Program-made: the position numbers and the translations under genes
Notes under the pieces: model-generated
Seen by the model: only the letters and a program-made list of their open reading frames with translations
What the model was told of the DNA's origin: nothing
Database searches by the model: none
In this document: positions 1 to 5,429 of the stretch, in pieces
Layout: the number at the start of each line of letters is the position of its first letter
How positions within the stretch are numbered: position 1 is the stretch's first letter
DNA from: Methylovirgula sp.
GTDB taxonomy: Bacteria > Pseudomonadota > Alphaproteobacteria > Rhizobiales > Beijerinckiaceae
Reading direction: 5' to 3'
Assembly: GCA_025356505.1 (NCBI GenBank)
Contig: JANXSV010000031.1
Location: 1 to 5,429 of the forward strand
Length of the DNA stretch: 5,429 bases

Positions 1-1
1 G

Positions 2-958
2 GATACGGCAGGCGCGTGGGTCATCGACCGGGCGCGCGTCCAGATGGAGGCGGCAGGAGCCAAAGTCACGTATGACGGCCTTAGTGACGCTAAAGCGACG
101 CTGCTGAAAGAATCGCAGTTCCGCGAATTCGCAACATCATCGGTTAAACCTATGTCGCCGTTGGTCGGCTTTTTGTCCGATGTCGGCATGAGTGTTGTTA
201 TTGCAGGGCGCGATTTCGTTGCGGGGGTGGCGTTTCTGGGTGAACTCATCGTTGCCTTGGGCGGCGTTTTCGCGCATCCGGGACAATTCCGGATTACATC
301 TTTGGTGTTTCAGCTGGAGCGCATCGCGTTCCGTTCGGTGCCGATCGTCGGGCTTATCAATTTTCTGGTGGGATGTATTGTCTCGCAACAGAGCCTGTTC
401 CAGTTGCAGAAGTTCGGCGCGGCTCAGTTTTCTGTCGATTTGATCGGCATTCTGGTGTTGCGCGAGCTTTCTGTATTGCTGACATCAATCATGATCGCGG
501 GCCGGTCCGGCTCGGCGATCACGGCTGAAATCGGCTCGATGAAGATGCGTGAAGAGATCGATGCTTTGCGGGTTATGGGCCTTGACCCGATGCGCATCCT
601 TATCGTTCCAAGGGTTTTGGCGCTGATTATCAGCCTGCCGCTTCTGACATTTCTGGGAGATATGACCGCGCTGCTGGGCGGACTTTTCACCGGGTTGGTC
701 TATGGAAATATCAGCCCCGAGATCTACCTCACGCGACTCCAGTCGGCGATTGCGCTCAACACTTTTGCCGTCGGGCTCATCAAAGCGCCGTTCATGGCAC
801 TGGTAATCGGACTTAACGCCTGCGTGGAAGGCTTTGCCGTTGGCGGATCGGCGGAAAGCCTCGGGCAACAGGTGACCAATTCTGTGGTGAAGTCGATCTT
901 CATGGTGATTGTGGTGGACGGTTTGTTCGCTATATTTTTCGCCGCAATTTCCTACTAG
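2..958 (+). CDS. mlaE: STAS-MlaE fusion permease of a Mla-type lipid ABC transporter (5' truncated by window edge)
   Basis: Inner-membrane permease of a lipid (probably phospholipid) ABC transporter. The frame is open from base 2, so the Met at 44 is internal and the true start lies upstream. The first visible residues, DTAGAWVIDR, followed by an AAGAKVTYDGL stretch, resemble the end of a STAS domain (MlaB-like), as in permeases with a fused N-terminal STAS. Numbering from the Met at 44, hydrophobic segments lie near 57-77, 98-118, 131-154, 187-222, 240-262 and 283-302. The family hallmark is at about 153-182: GRSGSAITAEIGSMK followed by REEIDALRVMGLDP, the cytoplasmic loop that contacts the ATPase, matching E. 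coli MlaE in pattern. PRVLALIISLPLLT follows at 189-202. The C-terminus is complete, ending in TAG at 956-958. It is the first visible gene of the operon, with the ATPase gene starting 9 nt later. The promoter is outside the window. Family call is very firm; the direction of lipid transport cannot be read from sequence. Confidence 0.93.
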   Translation, partial: DTAGAWVIDRARVQMEAAGAKVTYDGLSDAKATLLKESQFREFATSSVKPMSPLVGFLSDVGMSVVIAGRDFVAGVAFLGELIVALGGVFAHPGQFRITSLVFQLERIAFRSVPIVGLINFLVGCIVSQQSLFQLQKFGAAQFSVDLIGILVLRELSVLLTSIMIAGRSGSAITAEIGSMKMREEIDALRVMGLDPMRILIVPRVLALIISLPLLTFLGDMTALLGGLFTGLVYGNISPEIYLTRLQSAIALNTFAVGLIKAPFMALVIGLNACVEGFAVGGSAESLGQQVTNSVVKSIFMVIVVDGLFAIFFAAISY

Positions 959-967
959 AGCAGCGCG

Positions 968-1780
968 ATGACAAAACAGGAAAAATTGCAGCTCGATACG
1001 CAAACCAAGGTGATTATCAGCGTCAAGGATTTGGTTGTGGGTTTCGGAACCAAAATCATTCTCGATCACTTAAGCCTTGATGTGATGCGGGGCGAAATTT
1101 TGGGTTTTATCGGACCATCAGGAAGCGGAAAATCGGTGTTGACGCGGGCAATCTTGGGTCTTGTGCCTGTGCGGGAAGGCATGATTGATGTGCTTGGGCA
1201 ACGCCTCGGCGACCTTTCCGCGGCACATTTGAGCCAGCTTGAACGCCATTTCGGAGTTTTGTTTCAACAGGGTGCGCTGTTTTCCGCACTCACGGTCAAA
1301 CAAAACATCCAGCTGCCGATGCGTGAATATCTGGGCATAAGTCAAACGCTGATGGACGAATTGGCATATCTTAAGCTCGAACTTGTCGGCCTGCCCGCTG
1401 ACGCAGCGGACAAATATCCCTCGGAGCTTTCCGGCGGCATGATCAAACGTGCGGCACTGGCACGGGCTTTATCTCTCGATCCGGATATTTTGTTCCTGGA
1501 TGAGCCGACATCCGGGCTTGACCCGATTGGCGCGGGCGAATTCGATGATCTGATCGTGACGCTGAAGAAAACGCTGGGCCTGACGATTTTTATGGTGACG
1601 CATGATCTTGATAGTCTCTACACGGCCTGCGACCGGGTGGCGGCTTTGGGCAAGGGCAAAATTATCGAAGTAGGGCCGTTGTCTGAACTCGAAGCTTCAG
1701 ACGACGCTTGGCTTCAATCCTATTTCCACGGTAAAAGAGCGCGGGCTGTTGCGGGAACGCAAAAAAGCGCGACTCATTAA
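968..1780 (+). CDS. mlaF: MlaF-type ABC transporter ATP-binding protein
   Basis: Cytoplasmic ATPase that powers the MlaE permease. The 270-residue protein has every ABC motif: Walker A GPSGSGKS at 49-56, Q-loop FQQGALF at 99-105, signature LSGGM at 154-158, Walker B ILFLDEP at 174-180 with catalytic Glu179, D-loop SGLD at 182-185, and H-loop His212. The FQQGALF form of the Q-loop, followed by [13 protein letters not shown], is typical of the MlaF/Ttg2A subfamily and differs from most importers. Length matches the family (about 260-270). The ATG at 968 is preceded only by a weak AGAG (957-960) that overlaps the stop region of the permease gene, so translation is probably coupled to the gene upstream. 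The last 15 or so residues ([15 protein letters not shown]) are polar tail beyond the core fold; in E. coli MlaF the C-terminal extension contacts a neighbouring subunit, but no such claim can be made here. All catalytic residues are intact. Confidence 0.95.
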   Translation: MTKQEKLQLDTQTKVIISVKDLVVGFGTKIILDHLSLDVMRGEILGFIGPSGSGKSVLTRAILGLVPVREGMIDVLGQRLGDLSAAHLSQLERHFGVLFQQGALFSALTVKQNIQLPMREYLGISQTLMDELAYLKLELVGLPADAADKYPSELSGGMIKRAALARALSLDPDILFLDEPTSGLDPIGAGEFDDLIVTLKKTLGLTIFMVTHDLDSLYTACDRVAALGKGKIIEVGPLSELEASDDAWLQSYFHGKRARAVAGTQKSATH

Positions 1781-1791
1781 GGCGATAAGCA

Positions 1792-3162
1792 ATGGAAACC
1801 CGCGCCAACTACGCGCTGATAGGGGCTTTTACGCTCGCGATGATCGCGGCTGCGTTTTTCTTCGTCTTATGGTTTTCCGGCGGCTCGAAAAATGTCGGGC
1901 TCAAGACCTATGAGATCATATTTACCGGGTCCGTGTCCGGCCTTTCGCGCGGCAGTCAGGTGTTGTTTAACGGTCTGCATGTGGGCGATGTGCAGCAGAT
2001 TGACCTAATGCGCGAGGATCCAAGCCGCGTGGCCGCGCTTGTGTCGATCAACGAGCGCACACCCATCAAGACCGATACCAAGGCGAGACTGGAATTTGCC
2101 GGGCTCACCGGCGTCGCTTCGATCGCACTGACGGGCGGCAGCGCCACCGCGCCTGCGATTATATCCCCGGCGGACGGGCACCCTCCGGTGATTTACGCGG
2201 AGCGTTCGGATTTGCAGAACCTGCTCGAGTCCGTGCAGAACCTCTCGACCAAGGCGGATTCTGTGCTGGCGAAGGCTGATAAGATCTTGGGCGACAGTTC
2301 CGGTTCGATTCAGGCAAGTGTCAAAAACGTCGAGACATTCACGCAGGCGTTGTCGGACAATAAGGACGGGGTCAACAGTTTCTTGAAAGGTGTTGGCGAT
2401 TTAGGCGCGACCATAGGGCCGCTATCGACCAAGCTTGGCACGCTCTCCACCGATATCGATGGTCTGGTCAAGGCGGTTGATGCGCAGAAGGTGCGGAGCA
2501 TTGTCACTAATGCCGATAAGTTGCTGAGCGACAATCAGGCGTCGGTGCAGGCGACGCTGAAGAATGTCGAGGGATTTTCCCAGACTTTGGCGGATAATAA
2601 GGCCGGACTGGACAGTTTCCTCAAGGGCGCAGGCGATATGGGGCCGACGCTTGGCACGCTCTCAACAAAGCTGAGCGCAGTGACAACGGATATTGAAAGC
2701 ATCGTCAAATCTGTCGATGCTGACAAGATCAATCGCATCATGGCAAATGTGGATAGCTTCACGGCTGGCCTGAGCGGCAATAAAGGCTCGATTGATGCCA
2801 TCATGAAAAATGCGCAAGAGCTGACAGCCAAGTTGAACACAACAGCCGATAAGCTGGACGGCGTTTTGGGCGGTGTCGACGGGTTTCTGAGTTCAGCCGA
2901 GAAGAAGGGCGTGTTTGAAAATGTATCCGAGGCTGCGGCGTCCATCCGCAAGCTGGCGGATAATCTTGACAAGCGCACAGCAGAAATGGCGGCGGGGATA
3001 AACCGCTTTACCGGCCCGGGCCTGCGCGATTTGGAGGCGCTGACCGGAGATGCGCGCAAATCCATCAATGAAGTCAATCGTTCGCTGCGCTCTTTGCAGG
3101 TTAATCCGCAACAATTCCTGTTTGGGGCCAAGCCCGCCTTACCGGATTACAAGGGAAATTGA
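1792..3162 (+). CDS. mlaD: MCE-domain (MlaD-like) substrate-binding protein with long repeat-containing helical tail
   Basis: Periplasmic lipid-binding subunit, anchored in the inner membrane, expected to form a hexameric MCE ring above the permease. The 456-residue protein has a short N-terminus, a single membrane helix at about 9-29 (ending VLWFSGG), and one MCE domain at about 38-118 with the typical GSVSGLSRGSQVLFNGLHVGDV segment (46-67, key Gly/Val positions) and LEFAGLTGVASIALTGG (100-116). Residues 140-430 are rich in Ala, Asp, Lys, Leu and Ser and look helical. Within them a 79-residue unit is repeated in tandem (162-240 and 241-319), with a degenerate partial copy after it. The C-terminus contains NPQQFLFGAKPALPDY, resembling the NPQ..LFG..P.Y ending I associate with alphaproteobacterial MCE proteins. 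E. coli MlaD is only about 180 residues, so this tail is a major extension, as in longer MCE proteins. The ATG at 1792 has AAGG (1779-1782) upstream. It sits 11 nt after the ATPase gene and 2 nt before the lipoprotein gene. Confidence 0.93.
   Translation: METRANYALIGAFTLAMIAAAFFFVLWFSGGSKNVGLKTYEIIFTGSVSGLSRGSQVLFNGLHVGDVQQIDLMREDPSRVAALVSINERTPIKTDTKARLEFAGLTGVASIALTGGSATAPAIISPADGHPPVIYAERSDLQNLLESVQNLSTKADSVLAKADKILGDSSGSIQASVKNVETFTQALSDNKDGVNSFLKGVGDLGATIGPLSTKLGTLSTDIDGLVKAVDAQKVRSIVTNADKLLSDNQASVQATLKNVEGFSQTLADNKAGLDSFLKGAGDMGPTLGTLSTKLSAVTTDIESIVKSVDADKINRIMANVDSFTAGLSGNKGSIDAIMKNAQELTAKLNTTADKLDGVLGGVDGFLSSAEKKGVFENVSEAAASIRKLADNLDKRTAEMAAGINRFTGPGLRDLEALTGDARKSINEVNRSLRSLQVNPQQFLFGAKPALPDYKGN
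2275..2511 (+). repeat. MCE-tail repeat unit 1 (79 codons)
   Basis: First copy of a tandem in-frame repeat, encoding residues 162-240 of the MCE protein. It begins ADKILGD and ends SIVTN. By hand alignment without gaps it matches the next unit at about 45 of 79 residues. The best conserved cores are KNVE.F.Q.L.DNK.G, SFLKG.GD.G, LSTKL and VK.VDA.K. The copies differ at many synonymous and non-synonymous sites, so the duplication is old rather than recent. Confidence 0.85.
2512..2748 (+). repeat. MCE-tail repeat unit 2 (79 codons)
   Basis: Second copy, directly abutting the first, encoding residues 241-319 (ADKLLSD to RIMAN). The period is exactly 79 residues (237 nt) with no gap. A shorter related stretch follows at about 2746-2817 (NVDSFTAGLSGNKGSIDAI), which matches the NVE.F.Q.L.DNK.G core of both units but then diverges. 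It may be a decayed third copy that has lost its first 17 or so residues. Confidence 0.85.
3151..3157 (+). promoter_or_regulatory. Shine-Dalgarno site that decides the lipoprotein start
   Basis: AAGGGAA lies inside the last codons of the MCE gene, with 7 nt between it and the ATG at 3165. That spacing is good for the ATG and too short for the in-frame TTG at 3159. It therefore supports ATG 3165 as the start and places the lipoprotein start 2 nt after the MCE stop codon (3160-3162). Confidence 0.7.
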
Positions 3163-3164
3163 GT

Positions 3165-3740
3165 ATGGTATGGCACAAAAGTTTGGCGATGTCGCTGCTG
3201 GCACTGAGTTTGGCCGGATGCGGGGGCTCGACTCTCACCGCCTATGACCTCAGCGCGCTAGGCCCTCAGCAATCGGCGCGGGCACCGCGCGGTTTGTTGG
3301 CTATTTCGCCGCCGCTTGCCGCGCAGGCACTCGATTCTGAACGGGTTCTGGTGCGCGCCGATGGCAATGCGCTGGCCTATCTGCCCGGCGTACAATGGGC
3401 CGAACGTCTGCCTACGTTGGTGCAATCGCGTCTGGTGCAGAGCTTCGAGAACAGCCATGTGCTGCGCTCGGTGGTCAGCTCCAATGAGCGGGCGACGTCG
3501 GATGCGCATCTTGAAACAGAGATACGTTCTTTTGAATATAGTGCCGCCACGGGCGAAGTGGTTGTGGCTTTGAGCGTCAAGCTTATCAACGACCGGAATG
3601 GCAAGATCGTTAAAGCGCAGGTGTTTAGCGCCCGCGCCGCGCAGGGATCTTCCGATGGCAAGGCGGTCGTCGCTGGGCTTGATGCGGCTTTGGCACTGGT
3701 TATGCGGCAGATTATCGGCTGGGTTGGCAGCGGTATCTAA
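3165..3740 (+). CDS. ABC-type transport auxiliary lipoprotein (PqiC-like, ABC_trans_aux family)
   Basis: Lipid-anchored periplasmic accessory protein of the MCE transporter. With the ATG at 3165 it is 191 residues, normal for this family (about 190-210). The N-terminus has a Lys followed by a hydrophobic stretch and a clear lipobox, LAGC, with Cys19 as the lipidated residue. The residues after it are Gly-Gly-Ser, with no Asp at +2, so an outer-membrane location is likely if Lol rules apply. The body starts with the family pattern TAYDLSA (about 24-30). It has the typical AYLPGVQWAERLPTLVQSRL segment (about 70-89), then a C-terminal beta/alpha region with LETEIRSFEY (about 116-125). Such lipoproteins sit beside MCE genes (PqiC in E. 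coli) and are thought to dock the MCE assembly to the outer membrane. A TTG at 3159 would give 193 residues and overlap the MCE stop, but ribosome-binding spacing favours the ATG. It is the last gene of the operon, followed by a terminator. Confidence 0.9.
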   Translation: MVWHKSLAMSLLALSLAGCGGSTLTAYDLSALGPQQSARAPRGLLAISPPLAAQALDSERVLVRADGNALAYLPGVQWAERLPTLVQSRLVQSFENSHVLRSVVSSNERATSDAHLETEIRSFEYSAATGEVVVALSVKLINDRNGKIVKAQVFSARAAQGSSDGKAVVAGLDAALALVMRQIIGWVGSGI

Positions 3741-3761
3741 GCAATCACCGCACAAAACAAA

Positions 3762-3788
3762 AAAAGCCCGGGACTATGCCGGGCTTTT
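3762..3788. terminator. Bidirectional Rho-independent terminator between convergent genes
   Basis: A perfect 10-bp stem, AAAAGCCCGG (3762-3771) pairing with CCGGGCTTTT (3779-3788), closes a 7-nt loop (GACTATG). The GC core is followed by TTTT on the + strand. On the - strand the seven A of 3759-3765 read as TTTTTTT and continue into a T-rich GTTTTG. The hairpin starts 22 nt after the lipoprotein stop and lies 31 nt beyond the stop codon of the minus-strand gene, so it can end both transcripts. The longer T-tract on the minus strand suggests it is at least as strong for that gene. Confidence 0.9.
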
Positions 3789-3818
3789 ATGATTCTGGGG
3801 TTCTTTATTACTGCGGGT

Positions 3819-5429
3819 CTAGTCGAACCTGCCTGCTGCATGCGCCAGCATGGTGTAGACTTTGCCGGTGTCAGATGTGAGATATGTGCGGGTCAGGCTA
3901 CCATCACGATCATCGCGATTGACCTCGCCGAGCAGGCGCTCAAATTCCGAGATGTAGCGGTTTACTGTGTCGCGGAACTCGGTATCACCACGATAGCGGC
4001 GGCGGATTTCGTCGAATGTTTTCTGTCCCTGCGCGGTATAGAGATGGCGGCCAAAGACATTGCGATCGCCATTACGATACCGATCCCACAGATCGACAGC
4101 GGCACCATGATCGATCATGCGGGCGATATCGAGCGATATTGTATCGAGCGATGTGGACGCTGCAGGGCGGGGCGCAGGCGCGGGGGCGCGCGCATCCTGC
4201 TTGTCATCGCGTGAAGCGCGGTTGAGCACTTCTGATAGCCAGCCCGGGCCACGCTCGCTCGTGCCCGGCAGATTTGCCGCCGGTCTGGTGGCGGGCACCG
4301 GAGGAGTTGGTGGCCGCGGACGCAGGAAATCCTCGCGCACGGCGAGGGGGGCCGGTTCAACATAGCGGCGCGGTTCTGCAGCGCGCGGCGCAGGCTCGCT
4401 TGGACGCGCAGGCTCAGCAGGGCGGGTGGCTTGTGGCTCGGCATAATCAAGCGAGCGGCCGGAGCGATTGACAACATCGGTCAATTCATTGAGCGCACTG
4501 ATCTGATCGGCGACGACACGGCGCAGGGTAGCAGCTTGCGCGGCGGTCTCCTGCGGCAATTCGGAGGCACTGCGGCGCAGTTCCTGACGCGTGGCATCAA
4601 GTTCGCGGCGAATGGCATTTGACATCGCCAGCAGCTCTTCAGTCGAGCCTTTGAAGCGTTCCGCAGTGCCGGAGAAAATTTCTTCCATTTCGCCGCGCGC
4701 CTGATCGTAGGCGGCGCGAAGTGCGGCGGCGGTACGTTCGCGCTCTTTTGCTGTGCTGGAACGCACGGCCTCGAAATGCTGGCCGATTGCGTCCTTCGAG
4801 CCTTGCGTGCTTTCGGCGAGGAATGTGCCGATCTCGCGGGCGCGGACCTCTGCCGAGGTAAAGGATTCGTCGATCATGCTGGCGAAAGCGCGCATGACGC
4901 TGTCCAGATCATCGCTTTTTTCACTGACGCGGGTGAGCAGATTTTCCAGGCTGCCGACACGGTCTGAAAGGCTGGCGTCCACTTCCGCCTGGGAGCGACG
5001 AAGCTCGTGTGAGGTCTGGGCAAGGCTACGACCGTGCGTATCGAGCCGAGCCGCAAGCTGGTCGGCCTCGGCGAGCGTTGAAGCCGAAGTCTGGCTGAGG
5101 CTTGCGACCTGGGCATTAATTGCCGTCAGCGCGGTGTCAAATTCGGCGATACGTTGGCCAAGGTTTGTCTCGATCAGATGCAGGTTCTTGCCGGTCTGGT
5201 CGGCAATGGTGTCGAGCGAGGTGTTACGCCGGGCAATTTCCTCGATCAGGCTTGCGAGTTCATCACGCAGCCTGTCCTGAGCTTGCGTAACAGAGGCGAC
5301 GGCAACTGCGGCATGGTTGTCGATGTTGTCGCGCAAAGACGCGCTTGAGACGTCGATGGCGCTGGTGAGTTCGCCCTGTTTTTGCGCCAGATGCGACACG
5401 ATGGACGATCCGCGCGATTCGATGGCGCG
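3819..5429 (-). CDS. C-terminal part of a very large coiled-coil protein, GPR/RgsE-like (5' end outside window)
   Basis: Only the last 536 codons are visible; the stop is TAG at 3819-3821. The frame is open to the window edge: ten codons (RAIESRGSSI) precede the GTG at 5397-5399, which is therefore probably an internal Val. Numbering from that GTG, residues 1-318 are Ala/Glu/Ser/Leu/Arg-rich and look helical with coiled-coil character, without membrane segments. Residues 321-415 are a Pro/Ala/Arg-rich linker. Residues 417-526 form a compact, probably folded C-terminal domain (AAVDLWDRYRNGDRNVF, LYTAQGQKTFDEIRRRY, FRDTVNRYISEFERLL). This layout, in an apparent Rhizobiales background, fits the large apolipoprotein-like proteins GPR (Agrobacterium) and RgsE (Sinorhizobium), membrane-tethered proteins of about 2,000 residues needed for polar growth. 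That identity rests on recall of the architecture and C-terminal pattern, not on alignment. Annotation pipelines may call it kinesin-like or apolipoprotein-like; neither is a real function. It is convergent with the lipid-transport operon and separately transcribed. Confidence 0.85.
   Translation of the reverse strand, partial: RAIESRGSSIVSHLAQKQGELTSAIDVSSASLRDNIDNHAAVAVASVTQAQDRLRDELASLIEEIARRNTSLDTIADQTGKNLHLIETNLGQRIAEFDTALTAINAQVASLSQTSASTLAEADQLAARLDTHGRSLAQTSHELRRSQAEVDASLSDRVGSLENLLTRVSEKSDDLDSVMRAFASMIDESFTSAEVRAREIGTFLAESTQGSKDAIGQHFEAVRSSTAKERERTAAALRAAYDQARGEMEEIFSGTAERFKGSTEELLAMSNAIRRELDATRQELRRSASELPQETAAQAATLRRVVADQISALNELTDVVNRSGRSLDYAEPQATRPAEPARPSEPAPRAAEPRRYVEPAPLAVREDFLRPRPPTPPVPATRPAANLPGTSERGPGWLSEVLNRASRDDKQDARAPAPAPRPAASTSLDTISLDIARMIDHGAAVDLWDRYRNGDRNVFGRHLYTAQGQKTFDEIRRRYRGDTEFRDTVNRYISEFERLLGEVNRDDRDGSLTRTYLTSDTGKVYTMLAHAAGRFD

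Noticed and set aside
485..1069. Minus-strand open frame (194 codons) across the permease/ATPase junction
   Set aside because: It is antisense to the MlaE and MlaF coding regions, and its His/Arg/Asn-rich composition is typical of a shadow frame.
1781..1791. Possible internal promoter between the ATPase and MCE genes
   Set aside because: The gap is only 11 nt and I see no convincing -35/-10 pair in the end of the ATPase gene; co-transcription explains the layout.
2275..2748. Tandem repeat considered as a recent DNA-level duplication or assembly artefact
   Set aside because: The two units differ at many nucleotide positions, including many amino-acid changes, so it is an old, selected protein repeat.
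2535..3131. Minus-strand open frame (198 codons) opposite the MCE tail
   Set aside because: It mirrors the repeat-rich MCE codons. The Ser/Leu-rich product has no independent support and no start signal.
3789..4214. + strand open frame (141 codons) just after the terminator
   Set aside because: It begins at the terminator hairpin and runs antisense to the conserved C-terminal domain of the minus-strand gene. It has no ribosome-binding site and no family features.
4753..5280. Long + strand open frame (175 codons) opposite the coiled-coil gene
   Set aside because: It is antisense to a clearly coding minus-strand frame. Its product is rich in Ser, Arg, Ala and Trp with no recognisable domain, as expected for the complement of GC-rich coiled-coil codons.

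Overview
The window looks like chromosomal DNA from an alphaproteobacterium, most likely of the order Hyphomicrobiales (Rhizobiales). GC content is moderate to high by eye. The two main clues are a Mla-type lipid transporter whose permease carries an N-terminal STAS domain, and, convergent with it, the C-terminal part of a very large coiled-coil protein of the kind found in polar-growing Rhizobiales (GPR of Agrobacterium, RgsE of Sinorhizobium). No species is assigned; this is inferred from protein character only.

Left part (2-3740, + strand): a compact four-gene operon, cut at its 5' end by the window edge. In order it encodes a STAS-MlaE permease (partial), an MlaF-type ATPase, an MCE (MlaD-like) substrate-binding protein with an unusually long helical tail containing a tandem 79-residue repeat, and a PqiC-like (ABC_trans_aux) lipoprotein. 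Gaps between genes are 9, 11 and 2 nt, so the genes are almost certainly co-transcribed and translationally linked. Together they would form an envelope-spanning phospholipid/lipid transporter: ATPase and permease in the inner membrane, an MCE ring anchored there and reaching into the periplasm, and a lipoprotein probably at the outer membrane. No separate mlaB or mlaC is visible. The STAS domain fused to the permease can supply the MlaB role. The long MCE tail plus lipoprotein may replace a soluble MlaC shuttle, which is inference.

Middle (3741-3818): a 78-nt intergenic region holding one strong hairpin flanked by an A-run on the left and T-residues on the right. It is a bidirectional terminator serving both convergent transcription units.

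Right part (3819-5429, - strand): the last 536 codons of a large protein whose 5' end lies beyond the window. It has a long alpha-helical/coiled-coil region, a Pro/Ala/Glu/Arg-rich disordered linker, and a conserved-looking C-terminal domain of about 110 residues. Its role is probably in polar growth or cell-envelope organisation.

The window is mostly ordinary conserved chromosomal content. I found no mobile element, CRISPR array, tRNA/rRNA or defence system. The points most worth a second look are the internal duplication in the MCE protein tail and the C-terminal domain of the coiled-coil protein.
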